DNA of 64,000 nt from Tumebacillus avium. Lineage in GTDB: Bacteria; Bacillota; Bacilli; Tumebacillales; Tumebacillaceae. The translations under genes were made by a program, and so were the position numbers. A model generated the notes under the pieces. The model had not been told where the DNA came from, did not search any database, and was given only the letters and a program-made list of their open reading frames with translations. This document shows positions 15,301 through 25,132 of this stretch, piece by piece; the first letter of the stretch is position 1, and each line of letters begins with the position of its first letter. Location: positions 4,208,001 to 4,272,000 of the forward strand of contig NZ_CP021434.1 in NCBI RefSeq assembly GCF_002162355.1, written 5' to 3'.

Positions 15301-18300
15301 TTATACGTTTTGTTCCAGCTTCGCATGGAAGCGGGCCAGCAGGTCTTCCATCCGTTCCTTGGCGAAACGCTGCGGCTGGTAGACGAGGGTCAGGTGGAGC
15401 TGATCTTCGTGCTCGCGGACGTACAAGGTCATCCAGAACTTCGAGGTCTGCTGATCTTCCAGCTCCAGCGTGGATAAGCGGAGTCCCGGCAACTCCACGT
15501 TGGTATCCGGCACGTTGATGAAGTTGAGCATGACATCAAACAATGGGCTGCGGCCGGGCGGAACGACCGGATGCAGTTCTTCGGTGATCTTGACGTACGG
15601 GATCTCTTGGTGCGAATACGCTTCCAGGGTCGTGTCGCGCACGCGGCGCAGCAGCTCGCGGAAACTCGGCGCACCGGACAGGTCGGTGCGCAGGATCAAG
15701 GTGTTCAGGAACATGCCGATCATCCCTTCCGTCTCCTCGATGCGGCGGCCGGCTGACGGGGTGCCGACGACGATGTCCTCCTGCCCGCTCAGCTCCTGCA
15801 TAACGAGTTTGAACGCAGTGAGCAGGGTCATGAACGGTGAAGCGCCCTCATCTACACTCACTTTCTTCACGCGGTCGGTGAGCGATTGAGACAGCGCCAT
15901 CGTGCATTTGGCGCCGAGCGCACCATCCGAAGTTTGCGCCGGATCGGTCGGCAGGTGCAGTTGCGGGAAGTCGCGGAGCTTCGTTTTCCAATAGCTCAAC
16001 TGCCGCTCCAGCGTCTCCCCTTGCATCCAGTCGCGTTGCCAGATCGCGTAGTCGGCGAACTGGACAGGCAGGTCGGTCAGCGGTGAAGACTGCCCTTGCC
16101 GGTATGCTTCGTACAGCGTGACGAACTCGTTGACAAACACGCTTCTCGACCAGCCGTCAGAGATGATATGGTGCATGGTCAAGAGCAAGGCATGCTCCTC
16201 CTCGCCCAAACGTACCAGCGTGGTGCGCAGCAAGGGACCGGCGGCGAGATCGAACGGCTGCAACGCGGTTTCGCTCGCCAGTTCCATCAACTCGGCTTCG
16301 CGCTGCTCAGAAGCGGTCAGGTCGATCACCTTCAGCTCATGCTCCCGCTCCGGCGCGATGATCTGCACCGGTTGCCCGTCGATCACATGGAACGTGGTGC
16401 GCAGCGTTTCGTGGCGGCGGACGATCTCATTGACGCTCCGCGCCATCGCTTCGATGTCCAGCAAGCCGTCGACGCGCATCGCCACAGCGATGTTGTAGGC
16501 GTTGCTGCCCGGATTGCGCTGCTCAAACTCCCAGACGCGCAACTGCGGGAAGGAAAGCGGGATCTGTCCCGACCGCTCCGCTTTGACCAGCGGCGGCAGA
16601 TCTGTGGAAGAGATGCTCGGATCATCACCGCCCAGCAGGTCGGCGAGGTAAGCGACGGTAGAGTTTTTGAACAAGGCACGCAGCGGCAGTTCGGCTTGGA
16701 ACTCGGCGCGGATGCGCGAGATCAGGCGCGTGCCGAGCAGAGAGTGCCCGCCCAGTTCGAAAAAGTTGTCGTAGATGCCGACCGGGCCGGATTCCAGCAA
16801 TTCGGCGAAGATGGCGGCCAGCTTCTCTTCCGCCGGATTGCGCGGTGCGACATAGGAATCATCCTCCTCCGTGCGGCCTTCAGGCGCCGGGAGGGCGCGG
16901 GTGTCGACTTTGCCGTTCGGGTTGAGCGGCAGGCGGTCGAGTGTGACATAGGCGCTCGGCACCATGTATTCGGGCAGCTTTTCTTTCAGATAGCCGCGAA
17001 TGTCGGCCGCCTTGTCGTCGAGCACCAGATAGGCGACGAGGCGTTTGACGCCAACGTTATCTGCTCTCGCCAGCACGGCGCACTGCACCACGTCCGGATG
17101 CTGCTCGATCACCGCTTCCACTTCCCCGATCTCGATGCGGAACCCGCGGATCTTGACCTGGCTGTCGAGGCGGCCGGTGAACTCCAGCGTGCCGCCCGGC
17201 AGCCAGCGCACCGCGTCGCCCGTCTTGTACAGCAGCTCTCCGGCTGCAAACGGATTGGGCACAAACTTCTCCTCCGTCAAATCGGGGCGCTTGTGATAGC
17301 CAAGCGCCAGCCCGGCGCCGCCGATGTACAGCTCACCCGGCACGCCGACCGGAACGGGCTGCATGCGGCTGTCGAGGACATAGACCGAGGTGCCGGCGAT
17401 TGGACGGCCGATCGGCAGGCTGTGTGCGTGGGCATCTTCCGGCGTGCTGACATGCACGGTCGCAAACGTTGTCGCTTCGGTCGGGCCGTATGCGTTGATA
17501 AAGCGGCCCTTCATCTGCTGGATCATCCGCTTGGCGTGCGGCATCGACATCGCCTCCCCGCCTGCCATCAGCACGCGAAGTCCGCTCAGCTCGTCGAGGC
17601 ACTCTTCCGCCATCTGCAGGAAGAAGCCGGTGGTGAGGAAGAGCACGGTGATGCCTTGCTGCTTCAAGAACGCTCCCAGTTCTTTGGTCGACGCTTTGTA
17701 CGGCGGGAACAGCACCACTTTGGCCCCGTGCACCAGCGGACCCCAGATTTCCAGCGTCGAAGCGTCAAACGCGACCGGCGAATATTGCAGCACGGCGTCG
17801 TCTTCCTGCCACGGGATGAACTCGGACGGGGTGACCAGACGCACGATCCCGCGATGCGGAGTCAAGACGCCTTTGGGCTTCCCGGTCGAGCCGGAGGTGT
17901 ACATGATGTAGGCCAAACTGTCCGGTGTGGTCAGGCACGGGAGGTTGTCGACGTCTTCATCGGCCAGCTCTTTTTGAAGCCTTTCGATCACCAAGGTCTT
18001 TGCGGTGTGCGGAGGCAGTTGTTCCAGCAGGCGCTCTTGGGCGATGATCACGCGGACGCCGGTGTCTTCCAGCATGTAGGAAAGGCGTTCGGCCGGATAC
18101 TGCACGTCAAGCGGAACATACGCGCCGCCCGCCTTCCAGATCGCCAGCATGGCCACGACCAGCTCAGGCGAGCGCTCCATCGCCACCCCGACCAGATGTC
18201 CGGCACCAACACCGCTTTTTTGCAACAGGCGGGCGAGACGGTTGGCCTGCTCGTTGAGGTTGGCGTAGGACAGGGTCTCTTTTTCAAAAGCGACGGCGGT

Positions 18301-21300
18301 CTTGTGCGGCGTTCGTGCCGCTTGCTGTTCGACCAGCACATGCACGGGCAGTTGCGGGTAATCGAGCTCATGACGGCTCCATGCGGACAGCACTTGGTCG
18401 CGCTCCGCAGCGGTCAGCAGCGGAAGCGAACCGATCGCCGTGTCCGGCTGTTCGGTGATCGCTCGCAGCAATTGCTGGAAGTGGCCGGCCATGCGGGAGA
18501 TCGTCGTCTCGTCGAAGAGGTCGACGTTGTATTCGAAGGAGCCGTACAGACCGTCCGCGCTCTCTTCCATCGTCAAGGTCAGGTCGAATTTGGCCGTCTT
18601 CCCTTGCAGGCCAAGCCCGGAGAAGGTCAGACCCTCCGCTTCCACGCGGGTCTGCGGCGTGTTTTGCAGCGCAAACATCACTTGGAACAGCGGCGAGTGG
18701 CTGGCGCTGCGCTCCGGCTGCAGTTCGCTGACGAGCAGTTCAAACGGCACCTCTTGATTCGCATCGGCGTCGAGGGTCGTCTCTTTGACTCGCTTCAACA
18801 GTTCGCGGAAGCTCGGGTCGCCGCCGAGATCGGTGCGCATGACCAGCGTATTGACGAAAAAGCCGATCAGCCCTTCGGTCTCTTCGCGGGTGCGCCCGGC
18901 AGCAGGCACGCCAACCAAGATGTCTTCCTGAGCCGCATAGCGGTGCAGCAGCACGTTGTACGCGGCGAGCAGGGTCATGAACAGCGTCGCGTCCGCTTTT
19001 TTTGCCAGCTTGTTCAGTGCGGTGCGCTGCTCGGCCGACAAGGTGAAGCGCAGCGTGCTGCCGTTGTGCGTCTGCACAGCCGGGTGCGGACGGTCGGTGG
19101 GCAGTTGCAGCACCGGGAGCGGGCCATCCAGCTTTTCTTTCCAGTATGCGAGCTGGTTGCCAAAACGCTGCCCTTGGAGTTCCTGTTTCTGCCAGACGGC
19201 GTAGTCAGCGTATTGAATCGGCAGCTCAGGCAACTGCGGAGTACGCCCTGCCGCAAACGATTCATACAGGGCGGTCAACTCGCCGATCAGCAGGGAGATC
19301 GACCAGCCGTCGCTGGTGATGTGGTGCATGGAGAAGACGAGAATCCACTCCGACTCGGACATCGCAAACAGCTTGCAGCGCAGGAGCGGACCGGTGCTCA
19401 AGTCGAACGGGCGGTTCATCTCTTGATAAGCCAGTTCCATCATCTGCGCTTCCCGTTCCTCTGCCGGGAGTGTCGTCAGATCTTGCTGATCGATCCTCTG
19501 CCAGCGATGTTCGAGAATCACTTGCATCGATTCGCCGCCATCTTCTGCAAAAATCGTCCGGAGCGACTCATGGCGCTCGATGATCCCGTTCAAGCTTTTT
19601 TCCAGCGCCGCCACGTCCAGCGTTCCTTGCAGGCGCACCGCAAACGGCATGTTGTACGCCGACGAACCCGGCATCAGGCGGTCGGTCAGCCACATGCTTT
19701 GCTGGCCATAGGACAAGGGCAGCTTCTGCTCGCGGGAGGAGCGGGCGATTTTCGTTTCCTCGCCCCCCTCCTGCTCCGTTTGCCCTTCCAGCAAGCTGGC
19801 CAGCCCGGCCGGGGTCGGGGTGTCAAAGATCCGGCGCAGGGGCAGACGCACGCCAAATTCGCGCTCGATCCGCGAGATGACTTGGGTGGCGAGGAGCGAA
19901 TGACCGCCGATTTCAAAGAAATGATCGTCTGCGCTGACCTCATCGAGATGCAGCACCCCGGCCCAGATCGCCGCGATTTTTTTCTCGACATGGGTGACAG
20001 GCGCAACAAACGGCCGCTCGATGCGGATGTCCGCGCCTTCCGGGCGGGGCAGATTTTTGCGGTCAACTTTGCCGTTTGGCGTCAGGGGCATGCTGTCCAG
20101 CACCACAAACGCGGACGGCACCATGTAGCCCGGCAGGCTGTCGGCAGCATAGCGGCGCAGTTCGCCTGTCTCGAAGGCAAACGTCCACTGCGGCACCACA
20201 TAGGCGACGAGGCGGGGATCGTTTGGCACGTCTTCGCGCACCATGACCAGCACGTCGGCCACCGTCTCGTGCTGAGCGAGCACCGCTTCGATCTCGCCCG
20301 GCTCGATGCGGAAGCCCCGCACTTTTACCTGATCGTCGAGGCGTCCCGCAAACAGCAGGTTGCCGTCTGGCAAAAAGCGCACGCGGTCGCCCGTTCTGTA
20401 CAGCCGTTCCCCTGCTGCCGCCGCAACGGTGACAAATTTTTCTGCGGTCAGCTCCGGACGGCCCAGGTATCCTTTGGCCAGCCCGGCTCCCCCGATGTAC
20501 AGCTCGCCCGGCACGCCGGACGGCACCGGCTGTCTGACTTCGTTCAGCACATAGACGGTCGTGCCCGCGATCGGGCGTCCGATCGGGAGCCCCAACGCAA
20601 ACGCTTCTACGGGCGTATCTCCCGGATCAAACAAGGTCGCCGTCACCGCCGCCTCGGTCGGGCCGTATGCGTTGATCCAGCGCACATGCGACGGCACGAG
20701 CGACTTCCACTGGGCATACAGATCGGCCGACGGCTTCTCTCCGCCGACGATCATCAAGCGCACCGACTCGGGCAAATGCAAGCCCGACTGTGCCATCTCC
20801 TGCACCATGCCATGCCAGTACGCGGTCGGCAGGTTCAGCACCGTCACGCTCTGGTCGGCGACGAGTTGGAGCAGATCCTGTACAGCCGGCACCTGCTCCC
20901 GGTCGCGCAGCACCAGCGCCGCGCCGGACAGCAAGGTCGGGAAGATCTCTTCGACCGCGATATCAAACGAGACGGATGAGAATTGCAGCACGCGATCACT
21001 CGCCGACAGTCCATACTCCGCGCTGACCGCCCGGTTGTGCTGGACGACCGCGCGATGCGGCAGCAGCACCCCTTTTGGCGTACCCGTCGAGCCGGACGTA
21101 TAGATCACGTAGCACGTGGTATCCGCCGTACCCGTATGCACCAGTTGCGTTTCATCCGCAACGGCCCATGCCGCTTTTTGATCAAGCGATACGGCACGAA
21201 CGCTTTCCGGCAAGCGGCACTGCAGATGCTCCTGCGTCAACACCAGCCCGGCCTGCGAATCGTTCAGCATAAAGGCAATCCGCTCCTGCGGGTAATGAGG

Positions 21301-22950
21301 GTCGAGCGGCAGATAAGCCCCGCCCGCTTTCAAGATGCCAAGCATCCCGATGATCATCTCAGGCGTTCGCTCCACGCACAGCCCGACTAGCAATTCCGGC
21401 CCGATGCCTTGCGCTTGCAAAAAGCTGGCCAGGCGCTCCGCCTGCACATCCAGCTCCCGATAGGTCAACTGCTCCTCACCGCAAATGACCGCGACAGCAT
21501 CCGGCGTGCGCGACGCCTGTTCCGCCGCCAGTTCGTGTACCAGACGCCCGTCTTTCACGAGAGCAGCCTTGCCTTTCCACTCGCCAAGCAGCAGCTGCGA
21601 CTCCTTCATCGTCAAAATACGCAATTCGCGAATGCTCTGCCCCGGGTCGGCCGCGATGCTTGCCAAGAGCGTCAGGAAATGCTCTTTCAGCCGCAGCATC
21701 GTCGCCTGCTCAAACAGCTCCGTGCTGTATTCCAGCTCGCAGTGCAGCTTTCCGGCAGTTTCCTTCATCGACAGGCTGAGATCGAACATCGCCGTCTCCT
21801 GCTCCAGCTGTTGGAAGCGCATCGTCACGCCGGGCAGCTCCTGCGTTTCCATCGGCACGTTTTGCAGCACAAAAAAGGCTTGGAACAGCGGCGTATGCCC
21901 GGCGCTGCGATCCGGCACCAGCTCGGCGACCAGCTTTTCATAAGGCAGGTCTTGATGCGCATAGGCGTCTAAGCAGACTTGACGCACCTGCTGCAGCAGA
22001 TTGCGGAACGACGGCGCGCCCGACAGGTCGGCCCGCAGGACAAGCGTGTTGACAAAAAAACCGACCAGATTTTCCACCTGCTTGAGGTTGCGCCCGGCGA
22101 TCGGCGAGCCCACCGTCAAGTCGGTCTGGCCGGTGTAGCGGAACAACAGCGTCTGATAAGCGGTCAACAGCAGCATGAACAAGGTCACGCCTTCTTGCAG
22201 ACAGATCTCTTTCAGCCGCCCGGTCAAAGTTTCCGGAATCACAAAATGCTCTTTCTTGCCTGCGCCTGTCGTCCGGGCCGGGCGCGGACGGTCGGTCGGG
22301 AGCTGCAGCACGGGCAGTTCTCCGCCCAGCTGATCTTTCCAGTACGCCAACTGCTGCTGCAGTTTCTCGCCTTGCACATGCTCCAGCTGCCACTCGGCAA
22401 AATCGGCATATTGAATCTCCAGCTCCGGCAGCGGCGACGGCAAGCCTTGGGAAAACGCCGTATACAAAGCTGCGACTTCCTGCATCAAAATCCCCATCGA
22501 CCAGCCGTCGGTGATGATGTGATGCATCACCATCAGCATCGAAAAACGCGCTTCGCCGGTCTGCCAGACGATCACGCGCAGCAAGGGGCCTTTTTTCAGG
22601 TCAAACGGCTCTCGCAGCGCCTGCTTGACCCCTTCCCGGCAGGCTTGCTGACGCTCCGCTTCCGGGAGGCCGCACAGATCGATCACCTGCACCGGCACGT
22701 CCATCGCCGAATGCACGATCTGGATCGGCGTTTCCTCTTCCTCATCAAACGTCGTGCGCAGCGATTCGTGCCGCTCGACGATCTCTTCCAAACTGCGGGA
22801 CAGCACTTGCAGATCAAACGCGCCTTCAATATCAACCAATAGCGGAATATGATAAACCGGCAGACCGGGATCTAACTGTTCCATTAACCACAGCCGCTGC
22901 TGAGCAAACGACAGCAATGCTGTCAATTCAACTTGTGTGCTAGTGCTCAT
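15301..22950 (-). CDS. Non-ribosomal peptide synthetase, two modules plus terminal condensation domain (C-A-T-C-A-T-C)
   Basis: 2,549 residues. Rough domains: C 10-440 (HHIITDGWS), A 455-960, T 975-1040 (GGHSLLA), C 1060-1490 (HHITSDGWS), A 1505-2000, T 2010-2075 (GGHSLLG), C 2090-2549 (HHIISDGWS). The hand-read adenylation codes are DIENIGAVTK (no clear match; two positions recall hydroxy-ornithine codes) and DALFMGATFK (closest to Val/Ile-type codes). There is no thioesterase or epimerase. A complete terminal C domain suggests transfer to another carrier, an amine, or ring closure. I start at ATG 22950 after GGTGGAG; an in-frame TTG at 22983 has no ribosome site. It is monocistronic, between terminators. 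Confidence 0.93.
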   Translation of the reverse strand: MSTSTQVELTALLSFAQQRLWLMEQLDPGLPVYHIPLLVDIEGAFDLQVLSRSLEEIVERHESLRTTFDEEEETPIQIVHSAMDVPVQVIDLCGLPEAERQQACREGVKQALREPFDLKKGPLLRVIVWQTGEARFSMLMVMHHIITDGWSMGILMQEVAALYTAFSQGLPSPLPELEIQYADFAEWQLEHVQGEKLQQQLAYWKDQLGGELPVLQLPTDRPRPARTTGAGKKEHFVIPETLTGRLKEICLQEGVTLFMLLLTAYQTLLFRYTGQTDLTVGSPIAGRNLKQVENLVGFFVNTLVLRADLSGAPSFRNLLQQVRQVCLDAYAHQDLPYEKLVAELVPDRSAGHTPLFQAFFVLQNVPMETQELPGVTMRFQQLEQETAMFDLSLSMKETAGKLHCELEYSTELFEQATMLRLKEHFLTLLASIAADPGQSIRELRILTMKESQLLLGEWKGKAALVKDGRLVHELAAEQASRTPDAVAVICGEEQLTYRELDVQAERLASFLQAQGIGPELLVGLCVERTPEMIIGMLGILKAGGAYLPLDPHYPQERIAFMLNDSQAGLVLTQEHLQCRLPESVRAVSLDQKAAWAVADETQLVHTGTADTTCYVIYTSGSTGTPKGVLLPHRAVVQHNRAVSAEYGLSASDRVLQFSSVSFDIAVEEIFPTLLSGAALVLRDREQVPAVQDLLQLVADQSVTVLNLPTAYWHGMVQEMAQSGLHLPESVRLMIVGGEKPSADLYAQWKSLVPSHVRWINAYGPTEAAVTATLFDPGDTPVEAFALGLPIGRPIAGTTVYVLNEVRQPVPSGVPGELYIGGAGLAKGYLGRPELTAEKFVTVAAAAGERLYRTGDRVRFLPDGNLLFAGRLDDQVKVRGFRIEPGEIEAVLAQHETVADVLVMVREDVPNDPRLVAYVVPQWTFAFETGELRRYAADSLPGYMVPSAFVVLDSMPLTPNGKVDRKNLPRPEGADIRIERPFVAPVTHVEKKIAAIWAGVLHLDEVSADDHFFEIGGHSLLATQVISRIEREFGVRLPLRRIFDTPTPAGLASLLEGQTEQEGGEETKIARSSREQKLPLSYGQQSMWLTDRLMPGSSAYNMPFAVRLQGTLDVAALEKSLNGIIERHESLRTIFAEDGGESMQVILEHRWQRIDQQDLTTLPAEEREAQMMELAYQEMNRPFDLSTGPLLRCKLFAMSESEWILVFSMHHITSDGWSISLLIGELTALYESFAAGRTPQLPELPIQYADYAVWQKQELQGQRFGNQLAYWKEKLDGPLPVLQLPTDRPHPAVQTHNGSTLRFTLSAEQRTALNKLAKKADATLFMTLLAAYNVLLHRYAAQEDILVGVPAAGRTREETEGLIGFFVNTLVMRTDLGGDPSFRELLKRVKETTLDADANQEVPFELLVSELQPERSASHSPLFQVMFALQNTPQTRVEAEGLTFSGLGLQGKTAKFDLTLTMEESADGLYGSFEYNVDLFDETTISRMAGHFQQLLRAITEQPDTAIGSLPLLTAAERDQVLSAWSRHELDYPQLPVHVLVEQQAARTPHKTAVAFEKETLSYANLNEQANRLARLLQKSGVGAGHLVGVAMERSPELVVAMLAIWKAGGAYVPLDVQYPAERLSYMLEDTGVRVIIAQERLLEQLPPHTAKTLVIERLQKELADEDVDNLPCLTTPDSLAYIMYTSGSTGKPKGVLTPHRGIVRLVTPSEFIPWQEDDAVLQYSPVAFDASTLEIWGPLVHGAKVVLFPPYKASTKELGAFLKQQGITVLFLTTGFFLQMAEECLDELSGLRVLMAGGEAMSMPHAKRMIQQMKGRFINAYGPTEATTFATVHVSTPEDAHAHSLPIGRPIAGTSVYVLDSRMQPVPVGVPGELYIGGAGLALGYHKRPDLTEEKFVPNPFAAGELLYKTGDAVRWLPGGTLEFTGRLDSQVKIRGFRIEIGEVEAVIEQHPDVVQCAVLARADNVGVKRLVAYLVLDDKAADIRGYLKEKLPEYMVPSAYVTLDRLPLNPNGKVDTRALPAPEGRTEEDDSYVAPRNPAEEKLAAIFAELLESGPVGIYDNFFELGGHSLLGTRLISRIRAEFQAELPLRALFKNSTVAYLADLLGGDDPSISSTDLPPLVKAERSGQIPLSFPQLRVWEFEQRNPGSNAYNIAVAMRVDGLLDIEAMARSVNEIVRRHETLRTTFHVIDGQPVQIIAPEREHELKVIDLTASEQREAELMELASETALQPFDLAAGPLLRTTLVRLGEEEHALLLTMHHIISDGWSRSVFVNEFVTLYEAYRQGQSSPLTDLPVQFADYAIWQRDWMQGETLERQLSYWKTKLRDFPQLHLPTDPAQTSDGALGAKCTMALSQSLTDRVKKVSVDEGASPFMTLLTAFKLVMQELSGQEDIVVGTPSAGRRIEETEGMIGMFLNTLILRTDLSGAPSFRELLRRVRDTTLEAYSHQEIPYVKITEELHPVVPPGRSPLFDVMLNFINVPDTNVELPGLRLSTLELEDQQTSKFWMTLYVREHEDQLHLTLVYQPQRFAKERMEDLLARFHAKLEQNV

Positions 22951-23025
22951 CTCTCCACCCGTCCTTTTCGCCTTCGTTTGCAATTATTTAATCTGTACAA
23001 TTCATCAAATTAATTTTACCACAAT

Positions 23026-23054
23026 AAAAACCACTTTCCAAAGGGAAAGTGGTT
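23026..23054 (-). terminator. Terminator of the rhodanese-MBL gene
   Basis: AACCACTTTCC and GGAAAGTGGTT pair around a short loop. The minus-strand T-run follows. It also separates this gene from the NRPS promoter region. A candidate extended -10 (TGGTAAAAT) for the NRPS lies just downstream. Confidence 0.8.
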
Positions 23055-23057
23055 ATT

Positions 23058-24197
23058 TTAGGAAGTGTGTTTAACTGCGCAGCGGTTCGGCCCTGTCTCC
23101 AGCTCCAATTGCTTGTCGCCGTCTGCCGCCAACAGCCCGCGATTGACTTGCACGATCTCCGCATAGTTTGGGGGCGCGGCACCGACGCGTCCGGCGACCA
23201 GCTCTGTAAATTGAGCGGGGTCGGCGGTGCGCATCAGGTCATTGTTCGCGCGAATCTCCTGCAGCGGCGCTCCGACATACCCGGCCGCTCCCGCTTCACG
23301 GGTCAGGTCGGAAAAATGCGCCGGGAGCACCACCACATCATCGGCGAGCCTGGCGATCGCGCCAAAGACCGTCTCGTACAGCTTCTGCGCCCACTCGTGG
23401 GCTTTGCCGCCGAGATCGGGACGCCCGAGCCCGCCGACAAACACCGTGTCCCCGGACAGCAGGTAGCGGTCTGCAATCAAAAAGGAAGTTGAGCCCGGCG
23501 TATGACCCGGTGTCGGAACGCGCAGCACTTTGACGGCCACCGCTCCAACGCGGATCACGTCGTGCTGCTCCAGCGGTACATAGGCGAGCTCTGCGCCTTC
23601 CATCTCCACGGCCGAGATTAGGTACTCCGCCCCGGCCGCACGGGCCAGGTGCTGCCCGCCTGAGATGTGGTCGGCATGCAAGTGCGTATCGACCACATAG
23701 CGGATCTTGGCGCCTTCCCGTTCGGCGAGCTGCAGATACTCTTCGACATGCCGGCCCGGATCACAGACCAGCGCTTCGCCACCAGATACGAGCAGGTAGG
23801 ACAGACAGCCTTTGCCCATTCGAAGCACTTGGATCAGCTTCCAGTCGTCCGCTTCCGTCACGGTCACGCCGTGGTAAAACTGGCTCCATTCCTGCAAGCC
23901 TTTGTTCAGACAATATACGTCAAAGCCTTGGGCATCCAAAATCTTCGCCACGATCATCGCCGTGCGTCCGCGGCGGCAGATGACGGCAATTTTGCGATCC
24001 GCAGGCACGTTTTTCCATGCTTCGAGGCTTGCGTCCTCAAATTGAGCCAGCGGGATGTTGATCGACGGCAGCGCGTCCGTCTGAATCTTCCATTCGGCAA
24101 ATTCCTTCGCGCTGCGCACATCGAGCAGCACGGCTCGGTCATCTTTTTGCTCAATCCAGCGCTGCAATTCAGCGGCGCTGAGCGGTTGTACAGCCAA
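23058..24197 (-). CDS. Rhodanese plus metallo-beta-lactamase fusion (persulfide dioxygenase-like)
   Basis: 379 residues. The N-terminal rhodanese domain (1-115) has an active Cys74 in CRRGRTA. The metallo-beta-lactamase domain (about 120-350) has THLHADH (171-177), a later His in PTPGHTPGS and Asp in LSGDTVF, as in ETHE1-type persulfide dioxygenases. It likely oxidises or transfers sulfane sulfur in the cytoplasm. The usual fusions (CstB, PRF) have the lactamase part first; here the order is reversed. The start is TTG at 24197 with GGAGGGG upstream. It lies 55 bases after the dehydrogenase gene, so it may be read from the same message. Confidence 0.85.
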   Translation of the reverse strand: MAVQPLSAAELQRWIEQKDDRAVLLDVRSAKEFAEWKIQTDALPSINIPLAQFEDASLEAWKNVPADRKIAVICRRGRTAMIVAKILDAQGFDVYCLNKGLQEWSQFYHGVTVTEADDWKLIQVLRMGKGCLSYLLVSGGEALVCDPGRHVEEYLQLAEREGAKIRYVVDTHLHADHISGGQHLARAAGAEYLISAVEMEGAELAYVPLEQHDVIRVGAVAVKVLRVPTPGHTPGSTSFLIADRYLLSGDTVFVGGLGRPDLGGKAHEWAQKLYETVFGAIARLADDVVVLPAHFSDLTREAGAAGYVGAPLQEIRANNDLMRTADPAQFTELVAGRVGAAPPNYAEIVQVNRGLLAADGDKQLELETGPNRCAVKHTS

Positions 24198-24252
24198 CCA
24201 GATCCCCTCCTCTACCGTTCATCGTATGTAGGCAGGGGCGATCGCTGTTCCG

Positions 24253-25128
24253 CTATTTCAAAAGCAGTTTGATGCACTCCGTCTGATCCACTTCCAGACC
24301 TTCTTGCTGGGCGGCCAGTTTGAACAGCTGCTGGGCCAGCGCGCCCATCGGGACGGACACATCGTACTGCTCCGCCACGGCGTGGGCAAGGCCGAGGTCT
24401 TTCAGCCGCACCGCCAGCGACGTCGAAACGGCGTCTTTCGGTTCCAGCAGACGGTCGAACAGCACGCCCATGTAGGTGGAGTAGCCGCGCATTGAGGAAA
24501 GGGCGGTGTGCAGGGTGTCCAGTTCGATGCCTGCTTTCAGCCCGATCGAGATCACTTCGCTGGCCGCCAGCAGATGCACGCTTTCCGCCAGGTTGTTCAG
24601 CACTTTCATCAGCTGTGCTTTCCCCGGTGCGCCGACATAGTGCAGTTTTGCCGTAAAGCCTTCCAACACAGGACGCGCCGACTCTACTGCCGCTTCGTTT
24701 CCGGCGATCACCATGCCCATCGTGCCTTTCAGCGCCCCTTCGCGCCCGCCGGACACGGGAGCTTCCAGATAGCTGATGTCCGCTGCCAAGAGGCGGTCAT
24801 GCAGCGAGACGGCAAACCCCGGGCTCACCGTGCTCGTATCGACCAGGCAGAAGCCGCCCCGTCCGCTTGCCACGACCCCGGTCTCCTGATCGAACAGCAG
24901 CGTTTCCGCCGCCTCCTCGCCTTTTACGCAGAGGAACAAGAGATCGCACGTCTCGGCCAGCTCACGCGGCGTCGCGGCCACCCGTGCGCCCAGCGCTTCC
25001 AGCGCCTGCGCTTTCTCCACGCTGCGGTTGTACACCGCAACTTCATAACCGACTTCCAAAAGCCTTGTTACCACAGCCGATCCAAGAACGCCTGTGCCAA
25101 TCCAGCCAATCTTTTTGAGAGAGTTCAT
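24253..25128 (-). CDS. 3-hydroxyisobutyrate dehydrogenase-family NAD(P) oxidoreductase
   Basis: 291 residues. A Rossmann start WIGTGVLGSAV (9-19) binds NAD(P). The substrate motif EAPVSGGREGA and the catalytic Lys in GKAQLMKVLNN are those of beta-hydroxyacid dehydrogenases. Such enzymes interconvert 3-hydroxyacids or short aldehydes and alcohols. It begins four bases after the thymidylate-kinase-like stop, so it is co-translated with that operon. In context it may reduce the aldehyde made by the decarboxylase at 26585-27653. The substrate is unknown. Confidence 0.85.
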   Translation of the reverse strand: MNSLKKIGWIGTGVLGSAVVTRLLEVGYEVAVYNRSVEKAQALEALGARVAATPRELAETCDLLFLCVKGEEAAETLLFDQETGVVASGRGGFCLVDTSTVSPGFAVSLHDRLLAADISYLEAPVSGGREGALKGTMGMVIAGNEAAVESARPVLEGFTAKLHYVGAPGKAQLMKVLNNLAESVHLLAASEVISIGLKAGIELDTLHTALSSMRGYSTYMGVLFDRLLEPKDAVSTSLAVRLKDLGLAHAVAEQYDVSVPMGALAQQLFKLAAQQEGLEVDQTECIKLLLK

Positions 25129-25132
25129 AAGG

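Noticed and set aside
16096..20979. A 1,627-residue open frame on the plus strand inside the C-ended NRPS
   Set aside because: It is antisense to well-conserved NRPS domains, is Arg/Gln/His-rich, and shows no domain. Long antisense frames are common opposite GC-rich NRPS genes.
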